From contig NZ_AP023247.1 in NCBI RefSeq assembly GCF_016756535.1, forward strand, positions 6,696,501 through 6,760,500: 64,000 nucleotides of DNA. Direction: 5' to 3'. Below are positions 9,973 through 19,333 of this stretch, one piece after another; position 1 is the first letter of the stretch, and every line of letters starts with the position of its first letter. The DNA comes from Mesorhizobium sp. 131-2-1. GTDB taxonomy: Bacteria > Pseudomonadota > Alphaproteobacteria > Rhizobiales > Rhizobiaceae. The notes under the pieces were generated by a model. The model made no database searches and was not told the origin of the DNA. It saw only the letters and a program-made list of their open reading frames with translations. The translations under genes were made by a program, and so were the position numbers.

Positions 9973-10131
9973 ACACCCCCCTCTGTCCTGCCGGACATCT
10001 CCCCCGCAAGGGGGGAGATTGGCAGCTTCGCAGACGGCGCCTCTTTTGCGGCGCTGGCGATTTACGAAGGTCGCGATGACAGCCGATCTCCCCCCTTGCG
10101 GGGGAGATGGCCGGCAGGCCAGAGGGGGGTG
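9973..10131. repeat. Long inverted repeat with internal hairpins (intergenic mosaic element)
   Basis: Left arm 9973-10019 and right arm 10086-10131 are almost exact reverse complements of about 46 bases (CACCCCCCTCTG ... GGGGGGAGAT). Each arm also contains its own hairpin (ATCTCCCCC-GCAA-GGGGGGAGAT), so the element can fold as one large or two small hairpins. The 66-base spacer has no coding signal. It fills most of the gap between ggt and rhaI. Confidence 0.85.
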
Positions 10132-10183
10132 CTCAAGCGCCGCCCTCGCCTCTGTCGAATCGACGAAACCGTCGAATTACTGC

Positions 10184-11476
10184 CTAGACAATCCCACCAC
10201 CACCGCCAGCGACAGCCGGACGCTCCGCCGCGACCTTCGCCCGGTAGCCGGCTTCACGATAGGTTGCGACCGGATCTATGGCGCCGCCGGTCTTCAGCCG
10301 CGCCATGGCAAGGATCGGCTCGACGTCGGTGCGATAAGCCGCTTTCAGAGCTTGCGTGGCCATCAGCGCGTCATTGCTCTCCTGAAAACCTTCCAGCGCC
10401 TTGCGGTCGACGAGCAGCGCCTGCGCATAGGCGCGCTGCACCTCGACCGCCGACAGCATCAGGCTTTCGATCGGGTCGGTGACGTTGTGGCTCTGGTCGA
10501 GCATATGCGCGGGGTTGAAGCCTTCAGCGCCCGAGAGCTCGGCATCGACCAGCTCGTTGAAGACCAGGAACAGCCGGTAGGGGTCGATCGAGCCGGCATC
10601 GAGATCGTCGTCGCCATATTTGGAATCGTTGAAGTGGAAGCCGCCGAGTTTCTTGAACTGGATCAGACGCGACACGATCATCTCGATGTTGACGTTGGGC
10701 GCGTGATGACCGAGGTCGACCAGGCAGAAAGCCTTGTCGCCGAGTTCCTTGGCGATGAGGTAGTTGGTGCCCCAATCCTGCACGACCGTCGAATAGAAGG
10801 CCGGCTCGTACATCTTGTGCTCGGTGAACAGCCGCCAGTCATCCGGCAGGCCGGCATAGATCTCCTTCATGGCGTCGAGATAGCGTTCAAACGCCTTGGC
10901 GAAATTGACCTGGCCGGGGAAGTTCGAGCCGTCGCCGATCCAGACCGTCAGCGCCTTCGAGCCTAGCGTCTTGCCGATCTCGATGCATTCGAGATTGTGC
11001 TCGACCGCCTGGCGGCGCGTGCCGGCATCGGCGTGCGACAGCGAGCCGAATTTGTAGGAGAGCTCCTGGTCCTTCGCGTCGGAGAAGGTGTTGGAGTTCA
11101 TGGCGTCGAAGCCGAGGCCGAAGCGCGAGGCCGCCTGCTTCAGCCGTTTCGGATCGGCCTTGTCCCACGGGATGTGCAGCGAGACGGTCGGGGTCGCCCG
11201 CGTCAGCTGGCTGATCACGGCGCAGTCCTCGATCTTGTCGAAGATGTCGCGCGGCTCACCGGCGCCGGGAAAGCGGGCAAAGCGAGTGCCGCCGGTGCCA
11301 ACGCCCCAGGATGGGATCGCCACGGCGAATTTTTCCACCCTGTCGCGGATGGCGTCGATGGCAATGCCGCGCCGGTCGAGGCGCTCGCCAAGCGAGGCGT
11401 AGTCGCGCTCGATGTCGGCCTTGCGCGCGGCGTTGTCTTTTTCAACGACGTCGGCGGAGATGATCTTTTCGGACAA
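10184..11476 (-). CDS. rhaI: L-rhamnose isomerase (rhizobial type)
   Basis: A 430-residue TIM-barrel isomerase converting L-rhamnose to L-rhamnulose. Metal and substrate residues appear in FTEHKMYEPAF, LVDLGHHAPNVNIE and GFHFNDSKYGDDDLDAGS, the motifs of the xylose isomerase-like barrel. The start is a TTG at 11476: it has GGGAGGAAC six bases upstream, whereas the longer in-frame start at 11491 would place that ribosome site inside the coding region. It follows rhaD on the same strand, separated by 92 bases holding a palindromic repeat, and matches the rhaDI order described in Rhizobium leguminosarum. Expression should be controlled from the divergent promoter at 13.7-13.8 kb. Confidence 0.93.
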   Translation of the reverse strand: MSEKIISADVVEKDNAARKADIERDYASLGERLDRRGIAIDAIRDRVEKFAVAIPSWGVGTGGTRFARFPGAGEPRDIFDKIEDCAVISQLTRATPTVSLHIPWDKADPKRLKQAASRFGLGFDAMNSNTFSDAKDQELSYKFGSLSHADAGTRRQAVEHNLECIEIGKTLGSKALTVWIGDGSNFPGQVNFAKAFERYLDAMKEIYAGLPDDWRLFTEHKMYEPAFYSTVVQDWGTNYLIAKELGDKAFCLVDLGHHAPNVNIEMIVSRLIQFKKLGGFHFNDSKYGDDDLDAGSIDPYRLFLVFNELVDAELSGAEGFNPAHMLDQSHNVTDPIESLMLSAVEVQRAYAQALLVDRKALEGFQESNDALMATQALKAAYRTDVEPILAMARLKTGGAIDPVATYREAGYRAKVAAERPAVAGGGGGIV

Positions 11477-11510
11477 TGCTGTTCCTCCCAAATGCGTTCA
11501 GCTGGCGCTG

Positions 11511-11567
11511 CCCCTCATCCGGCCCTTCGGGCCACCTTCTCCCCGTGAACGGGGCGATGGAAGAAGG
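11511..11567. repeat. Palindromic repeat between rhaD and rhaI
   Basis: Hairpins GGCCC-TTC-GGGCC and CCCCGT-GAA-CGGGG inside the CCCCTCATCCGG...CACCTTCTCCCC layout, related to one arm of the element at 55822. It lies inside the transcription unit and may shape processing of the rhaDI message. Confidence 0.75.
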
Positions 11568-11568
11568 C

Positions 11569-13671
11569 CTAGCGCGTAAAGCTCTGCGCGTTGCCGGCAT
11601 CGACGTTGATGATGTTGCCTGTCGACTTGGCCGACATGTCGGAGGCGAAGAAGTAGATCGCCTCGGCGATGTCCTCCGGGAAGACTGAGCGCTTCAGCAT
11701 CGAGCGCGAGCGGTAGTGCTCCTCCAGATCATCGGTCGACATCTTATAGGCAGCGGCGCGCTGTTCCTTCCACTCGCCAGTCCAGATCTTGGAGCCGCGC
11801 AGCACGGCGTCGGGATTGACGACGTTGACCCTGATCTGCGCCTCCGCGCCTTCAAGCGCCAGGCAGCGCGCGAGGTGGATCTCGGCCGCCTTGGCGGTGC
11901 AGTAGGCGGCGGCGTTGGGCGAAGCGGCAAGCCCGTTCTTGGAGGCGACGAAGACGACGTTGCCACCGATCTTCTGGGTGCGGAACAGCCGGAACGCCTC
12001 GCGCGAGACCAGGAAATAGCCGGTGGACAGTATGTCCATGTTCTTGTTCCACAGCGCTAGCGACGTCTCTTCGATCGGCGCCGAGGAGGCAAGGCCGGCA
12101 TTCGAGACGAGAATGTCGATGCCGCCGAACTCGACCGACGTTTCGGCGAAGCCCGCGACGACCTGGTCTTCCGACGTGACGTCGATCACCACCGGCCGCA
12201 CGAAATCCTTGCCGAAGGCCTTGGTCAGTTCCTCATTGGCGCTGGCGAGCGCCGCCTCGTCGATGTCGGCCAGCACCACGCAGGCGCCTTCGCGCAGCAG
12301 CCGGTTGGCCGTCGCGCGACCGATGCCGCCGGCGCCGCCGGTGACCAGCGCGATCTGGCCGGCCAGCGCCTTCGGCTTCGGCAGCCGCTGCAGCTTGGCT
12401 TCCTCGAGCTGCCAGTATTCGATGTCGAAAGCCTCCTGCGCCGGCAGGCCGACATAGGACGACACAGTCGAGGCGCCACGCATGACGTTGATGGCATTGA
12501 CATAGAATTCGCCGGAGATGCGGGCTGTCGCCTTGTCGCCGGCGAAGGTGAACATGCCGACGCCGGGCATCAGATAGACCACGGCATTGGGATCGCGGAT
12601 GGCGGGCGAATCCGCATGCTTGCAGCTGTCGTAATAGGCCTGGTAGCCGACGCGGTATTCGGCGATGTCGTCGGCAAGACGCGCAATGACGGCATCGACG
12701 TCGGGAGTCGCCGGATCGAACTCGATCACCAGCGGCCGGATCTTGGTGCGCAGGAAATGGTCCGGACACGAAGTGCCAAGCGCTGCCAGCGGCCGCAAAT
12801 CCCTGGAGTTGACGAATTCGAGCACGGCGGGCTGGTCGTCGAAATGGCCGAGCTTGTGGCTCTTTTCCGAGATCAGGCCGCGGATCCTCGGCATCAGCGT
12901 CGCGGCAATGGCGCGGCGCGCCGGCGCGTCGAGCGACTTCACCACCGCACCGCCGAAGATCGGCACACCGTCCGACCGGCGCTCGAACCATTCCATCGCC
13001 TGGTTGATCACCGAGATCGTCGTCTCGTAGCACTCCTTCGGCGTGTCACCCCAGGTGAACAGGCCGTGACTTTCGAGCACGACGCCTTTGGCGTCAGGAT
13101 TTTCGAGGCAGAACTTTTCCAGCCACAGACCGAGTTCGAAGCCCGGCCGCTTCCAGGGCAGCCAGCCTATGGCATCGCCAAAGATTTCCCTGGTGATCGC
13201 CTTGGAGTCCTTGGCGGCGGCAATGGCGATAATGGCGTCGGGATGCATGTGGTCGACGCAGGCTTTGGGCACGAAGGCGTGCAGCGGCGTGTCGATGGAG
13301 GCCGCGCGCGGATTGAGGTTGAAGGTGCAGTGCGGCAGGTAGCCGACCATCTCATCCTCATGCGCGAGGCCGCGATAGAGGCCTTTCAGCGCGCGCAATT
13401 TGTCCATGTAGAGCGTGGCGAAGCCATCGAGCTTGATCGAGGCGCTGTCGCCGCCGGAACCCTTGACCCACAGCACTTCCACCTCCTCGCCGGTCAGCGG
13501 GTCCTTCTGCCAGACCTTGGACGAGGTGTTGCCGCCGCCATAGTTGGTGACGCGCTTGTCGGAACCGAGCGTGTTCGAGCGATAGACCAGAAGCTCGGGG
13601 CCGCTCATCCCATTGGCCGTCGCATCAACCCACAGATTGGCGAGGCGCGAGCCGGAGCGCTTGTCGAGCAT
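11569..13671 (-). CDS. rhaD: Bifunctional rhamnulose-1-phosphate aldolase / short-chain dehydrogenase
   Basis: A 700-residue two-domain cytoplasmic enzyme. The N-terminal part (to about residue 400) is a class II aldolase domain with zinc-ligand histidines in VDHMHPDAI and a further ESHGLFTWGD motif; it should split the phosphorylated sugar to dihydroxyacetone phosphate and L-lactaldehyde. The C-terminal part (about residue 430 on) is a Rossmann dehydrogenase with VTGGAGGIGRA and the catalytic YCTAK motif, expected to oxidise lactaldehyde. The ATG at 13671 has GGGAGG at ideal spacing; upstream codons lack family sequence. It is first in the rhaDI unit, divergent from rhaR, and similar in length to R. 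leguminosarum RhaD. Confidence 0.95.
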   Translation of the reverse strand: MLDKRSGSRLANLWVDATANGMSGPELLVYRSNTLGSDKRVTNYGGGNTSSKVWQKDPLTGEEVEVLWVKGSGGDSASIKLDGFATLYMDKLRALKGLYRGLAHEDEMVGYLPHCTFNLNPRAASIDTPLHAFVPKACVDHMHPDAIIAIAAAKDSKAITREIFGDAIGWLPWKRPGFELGLWLEKFCLENPDAKGVVLESHGLFTWGDTPKECYETTISVINQAMEWFERRSDGVPIFGGAVVKSLDAPARRAIAATLMPRIRGLISEKSHKLGHFDDQPAVLEFVNSRDLRPLAALGTSCPDHFLRTKIRPLVIEFDPATPDVDAVIARLADDIAEYRVGYQAYYDSCKHADSPAIRDPNAVVYLMPGVGMFTFAGDKATARISGEFYVNAINVMRGASTVSSYVGLPAQEAFDIEYWQLEEAKLQRLPKPKALAGQIALVTGGAGGIGRATANRLLREGACVVLADIDEAALASANEELTKAFGKDFVRPVVIDVTSEDQVVAGFAETSVEFGGIDILVSNAGLASSAPIEETSLALWNKNMDILSTGYFLVSREAFRLFRTQKIGGNVVFVASKNGLAASPNAAAYCTAKAAEIHLARCLALEGAEAQIRVNVVNPDAVLRGSKIWTGEWKEQRAAAYKMSTDDLEEHYRSRSMLKRSVFPEDIAEAIYFFASDMSAKSTGNIINVDAGNAQSFTR

Positions 13672-13741
13672 GGATATCCTCCCTTGGGACGCAAAAAGGC
13701 GCGGTCCTTTTCGCGGGGAATGTCTACGCAAGCGGCGCGCT

Positions 13742-13814
13742 TGTCAATCACAAACGATCAATATCGATCATATTGCACTGCACAATGAAAATATATGATC
13801 GGAAATGATTGACA
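13742..13814. promoter_or_regulatory. Divergent rhaDI / rhaR promoters and RhaR operator region
   Basis: Two TTGACA -35 boxes face outwards: minus strand at 13747-13742 and plus strand at 13809-13814. They lie in a 9-base inverted repeat (TGTCAATCA at 13742, TGATTGACA at 13806). The plus-strand box is followed after 17 bases by CTAGAT. Between them is AT-rich DNA with a perfect dyad CAATAT-N5-ATATTG (13759-13775), a good candidate operator for the DeoR-type regulator RhaR. Confidence 0.7.
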
Positions 13815-13856
13815 CTGCTCGTTTTGAGTGCCTAGATGGCCAGGCAGGGAGGAACC

Positions 13857-14666
13857 ATGCACGAAAAAGAGCGCCACAGGATCATTCTGTCCGCCGTCCA
13901 GGAAAAGCCTGTCGTGACGGTGCAGGAAATGGTCGACCTGACCGACTCCTCGGAGGCGACGATCCGGCGCGACATCGCGGCCCTGCATGTCCAGAAGCGG
14001 TTGCGCCGGGTGCGCGGCGGCGCCGAGGCGATCTCGCCGCCGCAGTTCATTGGCCTCGCCGGCCGGCCCTTCTCGGTCAACGAGACGCTGAACGCCGCGC
14101 AGAAGCGGGCGATCGCGCGAGAAGCCGTCGACCTCTGCAAGGACGGCGAGCCGATCATCATCAATGGCGGCACCACCACCTTCCAGATGGTGCATTACCT
14201 GACCGGCCGCCGCATGCCGATCTTCACCAATTCCTTCCCGATCGCCGAGCATCTGCTGAAGCACTCGAAGAACACGGTGATGCTGTCCGGCGGCACCATC
14301 TATCGCGAGCAGAACATCATCCTGTCGCCCTTCGACAATGACGTGACGCGCAATTTCTATGCGCGCCGTATGTTCATGGGCGCGCAAGGGTTGGGGCCGC
14401 TTGGGCTGATGGAGGGCGACCCGCTGCTGATCCAGGCCGAGCAGAAGCTGATCGACCAGGCCGATGAGTTGGTGGTGCTGGTCGATTCCTCGAAATTCCG
14501 CATGCGCTCCAGCCTGATCCTCTGCGGCCTGACGCGCATCGCCACCGTGATCACCGACGACGGCATCGAGGACCGCGAAGCCAAGATGCTCGAAACCGCC
14601 GGGGTGACGCTGATCGTCGCCCGCAAGACGGCAACCGAGAAGGAAGAATCTTCACTGCAGGCCTGA
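13857..14666 (+). CDS. rhaR: DeoR-family transcriptional regulator of rhamnose genes
   Basis: A 269-residue cytoplasmic repressor-type regulator. The N-terminal winged helix (about residues 5-60) has the DeoR signature VQEMVDLTDSSEATIRRDI. The C-terminal sugar-phosphate sensing domain is isomerase-like, with IINGGTTTFQMV and a DSSKFRM motif near the end. The ATG at 13857 follows GGGAGGAACC; the alternative at 13836 would put this ribosome site inside the gene. It is the first gene of the rhaRSTPQUK unit and is divergent from rhaDI, so it probably controls both sides from 13742-13814. The likely inducer is a rhamnose pathway intermediate (inference from the family). Confidence 0.92.
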   Translation: MHEKERHRIILSAVQEKPVVTVQEMVDLTDSSEATIRRDIAALHVQKRLRRVRGGAEAISPPQFIGLAGRPFSVNETLNAAQKRAIAREAVDLCKDGEPIIINGGTTTFQMVHYLTGRRMPIFTNSFPIAEHLLKHSKNTVMLSGGTIYREQNIILSPFDNDVTRNFYARRMFMGAQGLGPLGLMEGDPLLIQAEQKLIDQADELVVLVDSSKFRMRSSLILCGLTRIATVITDDGIEDREAKMLETAGVTLIVARKTATEKEESSLQA

Positions 14667-14721
14667 GACCACCTCGCGCCCGCAGCGGCGATGGAATGCA
14701 ACGCTCAAGGGAGGATATTCG

Positions 14722-15717
14722 ATGAGCTTTTTGAAGAAACTGCTGGTTACGGCGGCCTTTTCCGCCGCCATGTTCGTGAACGGCGCCTATGCCGAGAACG
14801 TCAAGATCGCGCTGGTGGTGAAGTCGCTCGGCAACGGCTTCTTCGACGCCGCCAACAAGGGCGCCGAGGAAGCGGCCAAGGAACTGGGTGATGTCGACGT
14901 CATCTACACCGGCCCAACCAAGGCGACCGCCGAGGCGCAGATCGAGGTGATCAACTCGCTGATCGCGCAGAAGGTCAACGCGATCGCCGTTTCGGCCAAT
15001 GACGCCGACGCGCTGGTGCCGGTGCTGAAGAAGGCGATGGAACGCGGCATCACCGTGATCTCGTGGGACTCCGGCGTCGCCAAGGAAGGCCGCCAGCTCC
15101 ATCTCAACCCGTCCGACACCGGCCTGATCGGCGAGACCATCATCAAGCTCGCCGCCGACTACCTGCCGGAAGGCGGCGACGTCGCCATCCTGTCGGCCTC
15201 CTCGACCGCGACCAACCAGAACGCCTGGATCGAAGCGGCCAAGAAGGTGCTGCCGGAGAAGTTCCCGAAGATCAAGCTCGTCGCCACCGTCTACGGCGAT
15301 GACGACTCGGCCAAGAGCACGGACGAGGCCAAGGGCCTGCTCAAGTCCTATCCGAACCTCAAGGCGATCATCGCGCCGACCACCGTCGGCGTCGTCGCCG
15401 CCGCACAGGTCGTCACCGACGCGAACCTGATCGGCAAGGTCAACGTCACTGGTCTCGCGCTGCCGTCCGAGTTCAAGAAGTTCATCGACAACGGCGCCAG
15501 CCAGGCTGTCGCGCTGTGGAACCCGATCGACCTCGGCTACTCGGCGATCTATCTGGCCCACGACCTGGCGGTGAAGAAGGAAGAGGCCAAGCCCGGCGCA
15601 ACGCTGTCGATCGGCCGTGTCGGCAAGGTGACGCTCGACGACACCAACTCGGCTGCGATGGCTCCGCCCTTCCAGTTCGACAAGACCAACATCGAGAAGT
15701 TCTCCAAGATCTATTGA
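14722..15717 (+). CDS. rhaS: Rhamnose ABC transporter, periplasmic binding protein
   Basis: A 331-residue sugar-binding protein. It starts after GGGAGGATATTCG and carries a signal peptide (FLKKLLVTAAFSAAMFVNG, cleavage at AYA/EN). The mature part is a type I periplasmic-binding fold (ribose-binding family) with VVKSLGNGFFDAANKG at the first strand and ISWDSG and PTTVGVVAAAQ further on. It should deliver L-rhamnose to RhaP/RhaQ. A perfect 30-base palindrome (15737-15766) follows the stop codon and may stabilise the rhaS message, as binding proteins are needed in excess over membrane parts. Confidence 0.94.
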   Translation: MSFLKKLLVTAAFSAAMFVNGAYAENVKIALVVKSLGNGFFDAANKGAEEAAKELGDVDVIYTGPTKATAEAQIEVINSLIAQKVNAIAVSANDADALVPVLKKAMERGITVISWDSGVAKEGRQLHLNPSDTGLIGETIIKLAADYLPEGGDVAILSASSTATNQNAWIEAAKKVLPEKFPKIKLVATVYGDDDSAKSTDEAKGLLKSYPNLKAIIAPTTVGVVAAAQVVTDANLIGKVNVTGLALPSEFKKFIDNGASQAVALWNPIDLGYSAIYLAHDLAVKKEEAKPGATLSIGRVGKVTLDDTNSAAMAPPFQFDKTNIEKFSKIY

Positions 15718-15736
15718 TCCTGGCGCCCTTCACACT

Positions 15737-15766
15737 GATGCGGCGGGGCGATCGCCCCGCCGCATC
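15737..15766. promoter_or_regulatory. Perfect 30-base palindrome after rhaS
   Basis: Every base from 15737 to 15766 pairs around a centre at 15751/15752 (GATGCGGCGGGGCGA and its exact complement). There is no T tract, so it is more likely a 3' message stabiliser or processing point than a full terminator. Confidence 0.75.
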
Positions 15767-15801
15767 CTCAAGCGGATCCTGCTTCAGGGCCTGACACGGA
15801 T

Positions 15802-17361
15802 ATGGACACGACAGCCCAGCACAAAGTGGAGACGGAACGGCCCGCACCTTCAGGCCCGTCCCAGAGCGCCAGCCCGCGCCTGACGCTTTCCGGCATTTCG
15901 AAAAGCTTCCCCGGTGTCCGCGCCCTGCACAATGTCAGCCTGTCGCTCTATCCGGGCCAGGTCACGGCGCTGATCGGCGAGAACGGCGCCGGCAAGTCGA
16001 CGCTGGTCAAGATCATGACCGGCATCTACCAGCCCGACGCCGGCGAAATCAGCATCGACGGCGAGGCCACGACGCTGCATAGCGCGCATGCCGCCTTCGG
16101 CCATGGCATCACCGCCATTCATCAGGAAACCGTGCTGTTCGACGATCTTTCGGTCGCCGAGAACATCTTCCTCGGCCACGCGCCGCGCACCCGCTTCGGC
16201 ACGATCGACTGGCGCACCATGCGCAAGAATGCGCGCGAGGTGCTGGAGACGATGCGCGCCGGCCATATCGATGCCGACGCAAGGCTGAAGGACCTCGGTA
16301 TCGCCAACAAGCATTTGGTTGCAGTCGCCCGCGCGATGTCGATCGATGCACGCATCGTCATCATGGACGAGCCTACCGCGGCACTGTCGATGAAGGAGAT
16401 CGAGGAGCTTTTCCTCTTGATCGAGTTCCTGAAGAGCGAAGGCAAGGCGGTGCTGTTCATCAGCCATAAGTTCGACGAGATCTACCGCATCGCCGACCGC
16501 TACACCGTCTTCCGCGACGGCGAGATGGTCGGCGAAGGCCTGCTCAAGGACGCCGGCCAGAACGAGATCGTGCGCATGATGGTCGGCCGTAACGTCGACC
16601 ATATCTTCCCGCAACGCGAGCCAAAGATCGGCGCGCCGGTGCTTTCGGTCGCCGGCCTGTCGCATCCGACCGAGTTCGACGACATCGGCTTCGAGCTGCG
16701 CAAGGGCGAGATCCTCGGCTTCTATGGACTGGTCGGCGCCGGACGCAGCGAGGTGATGCAGGCGATATCGGGTATCACCCGCACCAGTCGGGGCGCCATC
16801 ACACTTGAAGGCCAAACGATTGCGCCGAGATCGGCCGCGGATTCGATCGAGGCCGGCATCGTCTACGTGCCGGAAGAGCGCGGCAAGCAGGGCGTGGTGA
16901 TCGGGATGCCGATCTTCCAGAACGTGTCGCTGCCCTCGCTCATGCGCACCTCCAAAACCGGCGTGCTTCGGCTGGCGGAAGAGTTCGCGCTCGCCCGTTC
17001 CTACACCGAGCGCCTCGACCTGCGCGCCTCCTCGCTCAGCCAGGATGTCGGCACGCTTTCCGGCGGCAATCAGCAGAAGATCGTCATTGCCAAATGGCTG
17101 GCGACGGCGCCGAAGGTCATCATTTTGGACGAGCCGACCAAGGGCATCGACATCGGCTCCAAGGCGGCCGTGCACGGCTTCATGGCTGAGCTGGTGGCGC
17201 AAGGCCTGTCGGTGATCATGGTCTCCTCGGAGCTGCCTGAGATACTCGGCATGTCGGACCGGGTGGTCGTCATGCGCGAGGGCCGCATCGCGGCCGTGCA
17301 CGAGAACACGGGACTGGACGCCGAGACGCTGGTCAGGACGGCAGCGGGGATCGCGGCATGA
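15802..17361 (+). CDS. rhaT: Rhamnose ABC transporter, ATP-binding protein (two ABC domains)
   Basis: A 519-residue cytoplasmic ATPase with two nucleotide-binding domains. The first has Walker [10 protein letters not shown], a Q-loop region around IHQETVLFDDLSVAENIF, and Walker B VIMDEPTAALS. The second has the degenerate Walker A GLVGAGRSEV usual in sugar transporters, the signature LSGGNQQK and Walker B VIILDEPTKGIDIG. An extra 30 or so residues precede the first domain. Its stop overlaps rhaP by four bases. The symbol follows the R. leguminosarum rha locus; it is not the proton symporter RhaT of E. coli. Confidence 0.94.
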   Translation: MDTTAQHKVETERPAPSGPSQSASPRLTLSGISKSFPGVRALHNVSLSLYPGQVTALIGENGAGKSTLVKIMTGIYQPDAGEISIDGEATTLHSAHAAFGHGITAIHQETVLFDDLSVAENIFLGHAPRTRFGTIDWRTMRKNAREVLETMRAGHIDADARLKDLGIANKHLVAVARAMSIDARIVIMDEPTAALSMKEIEELFLLIEFLKSEGKAVLFISHKFDEIYRIADRYTVFRDGEMVGEGLLKDAGQNEIVRMMVGRNVDHIFPQREPKIGAPVLSVAGLSHPTEFDDIGFELRKGEILGFYGLVGAGRSEVMQAISGITRTSRGAITLEGQTIAPRSAADSIEAGIVYVPEERGKQGVVIGMPIFQNVSLPSLMRTSKTGVLRLAEEFALARSYTERLDLRASSLSQDVGTLSGGNQQKIVIAKWLATAPKVIILDEPTKGIDIGSKAAVHGFMAELVAQGLSVIMVSSELPEILGMSDRVVVMREGRIAAVHENTGLDAETLVRTAAGIAA

Positions 17362-18335
17362 AGAATTTGCGCAAATACCGCGAGATCTGGCTGCTTGCGG
17401 CAATAGCCGTGCTGATCGGGCTGATCTCGACGCGCTTTCCGGGCTTTGCCGACCTCGCCAATCTGCGACAGGTGTTCAACGACACCTCGATCCTGATGAT
17501 CCTGGCGCTCGGGCAGATGGTGGTGATCCTGACGCGCTCGATCGACCTTTCGATGGCCTCCAATCTCTGCTTCACCGGCATGGTGGTGGCGATGCTGAAT
17601 GCCGCCCATCCCGCGATCCCGATCCCGATCCTGATTGTCATCGCGCTTCTGGTCGGGCTGGTGCTCGGCGCCATAAACGGTTTCCTGGTGTGGCGGCTGA
17701 ACATCCCCTCGATCGTGGTGACGCTGGGCACGCTCACCATCTATCGCGGCGCAACCTTCGTGGTGTCCGGCGGCGCCTGGGTCAATGCCGACCAGATGAG
17801 CCCGGACTTCATCAATTTCCAGCGCGCGGCCTTCCTCGGCATCCCGGTGCTGTCCTGGATCGCCATTGCGGTGATTGCGCTGTTCTTCGTGGTGATGACG
17901 CGCACCGCGATCGGCCGCTCGATCTACGCCATCGGCGTCAATCCGACGGCGTCGGTCTATGCCGGCATTGATGTCGGCCGGACGAAATTCATCGTCTTCT
18001 GCATTTCCGGCATGATCGGCGGGCTTGCCGGCTATCTGTGGATCTCGCGCTATGTGATCGCCTCGGTCGAGGTCGCCAACGGCTATGAGCTCAACATCAT
18101 CGCCGCCTGCGTCATCGGCGGCATCTCGATCGCCGGCGGCATCGGCTCGGTCGGCGGCGCGGTGCTCGGCGCGCTGTTCCTCGGCATCATCTCCAATGCA
18201 CTGCCGGTCATCAACATCTCGCCCTTCTGGCAGATGGCGATCTCGGGCAGCGCCATCATCCTGGCGGTGGTTCTGAATGCGCGCGGCGAACGCCGCCAGG
18301 GCCGCATCATTCTCAGAAAGGCGGAAGCGGCATGA
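17358..18335 (+). CDS. rhaP: Rhamnose ABC transporter permease 1
   Basis: A 325-residue inner-membrane permease of the ribose/xylose type, with repeated hydrophobic segments from residue 10 (WLLAAIAVLIGLISTRFPG). Conserved permease sequences include IDLSMASNLCF near residue 55, LVLGAINGFLVW, and GGISIAGGIGSVGGAVLGAL near the C-terminus. It overlaps both rhaT and rhaQ by four bases, so the transporter genes are translationally coupled. It pairs with RhaQ to form the membrane channel. Confidence 0.92.
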   Translation: MKNLRKYREIWLLAAIAVLIGLISTRFPGFADLANLRQVFNDTSILMILALGQMVVILTRSIDLSMASNLCFTGMVVAMLNAAHPAIPIPILIVIALLVGLVLGAINGFLVWRLNIPSIVVTLGTLTIYRGATFVVSGGAWVNADQMSPDFINFQRAAFLGIPVLSWIAIAVIALFFVVMTRTAIGRSIYAIGVNPTASVYAGIDVGRTKFIVFCISGMIGGLAGYLWISRYVIASVEVANGYELNIIAACVIGGISIAGGIGSVGGAVLGALFLGIISNALPVINISPFWQMAISGSAIILAVVLNARGERRQGRIILRKAEAA

Positions 18336-19333
18336 CCGACGCCCCTCATCCGCGCCATATCCCCGACCGGCTCGACAAGCCGCTGTCGTCGGCGATCTTC
18401 TCCTGGGAGGCGCTCCTGGTGGTGATCGCGGTTCTCATCTTCGCGGTCAACAGCTTCGCCTCGCCCTATTTCCTCGACCCGTGGTCGCTGTCCGACCTGA
18501 CCTTCAACTTCACCGAAAAGGGGCTGATCGCGCTCGCCATGGCGCTGCTGATCATCTCGGGCGAGATCGACCTGTCGGTCGCCGCGATCGTGGCGCTCGC
18601 CTCGACGATGATGGGCATGGCCGTGCAGGCCGGCGCCGGCACGCCGGTGCTTGTCCTGATCGGCATCGTCGTCGGGCTCGGCTGCGGCGCCTTCAACGGA
18701 CTGCTGGTCACCCGGCTCGGCCTGCCCTCCATCGTCGTCACCATCGGCACGATGAGCCTGTTCCGCGGCATCGCCTTCATCATCCTCGGCGACCAGGCCT
18801 ACAAGGGCTATCCGGAAAGCTTCGCCTTCTTCGGCCAGGGATATGTCTGGTGGGTTTTCTCGTTCGAGCTGGCGCTGTTCCTCGTTGCCGCACTCGTCTA
18901 CTGGTTCGTGCTGCATCGCACGAGCTTCGGCCGGCGTGTCTTTGCCATCGGCAACAATCCGGTCGCATGCCAGTTCTCCGGCGTCCGCGTCGACCGCATC
19001 AAGTTCATCCTGTTCTGCCTGACCGGGCTGATGTCGGGCATCGCCTCGGTGCTGATCACCTCGCGGCTCGGCTCGACCCGGCCGTCGATCGCGCAGGGCT
19101 ATGAGCTCGAAGCCATCACCATGGTGGTGCTGGGCGGCGTCAGCATTCTGGGCGGCGCCGGCAGCATTCTCGGCGTCGTGCTTGCCGCCTTCATCATGGG
19201 GCTGGTGACATTTGGGCTTGGGTTGCTCAACGTGCCCGGCATCGTCATGTCGATCTTCATCGGCCTCTTGCTGATCATCGTTATCGCGCTGCCCATCCTC
19301 TGGCGGCGCCTGCGCGAGGGACGCTTCGCCTGA
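18332..19333 (+). CDS. rhaQ: Rhamnose ABC transporter permease 2
   Basis: A 333-residue paralogue of RhaP. It has a longer cytoplasmic N-terminus (about 30 residues) before the first membrane segment, then [34 protein letters not shown] and the C-terminal [20 protein letters not shown]. Its last base overlaps the first base of rhaU. Together with RhaP it should form the heterodimeric channel of the rhamnose importer. Confidence 0.92.
   Translation: MTDAPHPRHIPDRLDKPLSSAIFSWEALLVVIAVLIFAVNSFASPYFLDPWSLSDLTFNFTEKGLIALAMALLIISGEIDLSVAAIVALASTMMGMAVQAGAGTPVLVLIGIVVGLGCGAFNGLLVTRLGLPSIVVTIGTMSLFRGIAFIILGDQAYKGYPESFAFFGQGYVWWVFSFELALFLVAALVYWFVLHRTSFGRRVFAIGNNPVACQFSGVRVDRIKFILFCLTGLMSGIASVLITSRLGSTRPSIAQGYELEAITMVVLGGVSILGGAGSILGVVLAAFIMGLVTFGLGLLNVPGIVMSIFIGLLLIIVIALPILWRRLREGRFA

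Noticed and set aside
9973..10131. Remnant insertion sequence or mobile element ends
   Set aside because: The arms are long and inverted, but the spacer is only 66 bases with no transposase sequence. It fits the known class of rhizobial intergenic mosaic repeats.
10184..11491. rhaI start at 11491
   Set aside because: The first codons from 11491 encode the ribosome-binding sequence GGGAGGAAC itself; the TTG at 11476 is correctly spaced from it.
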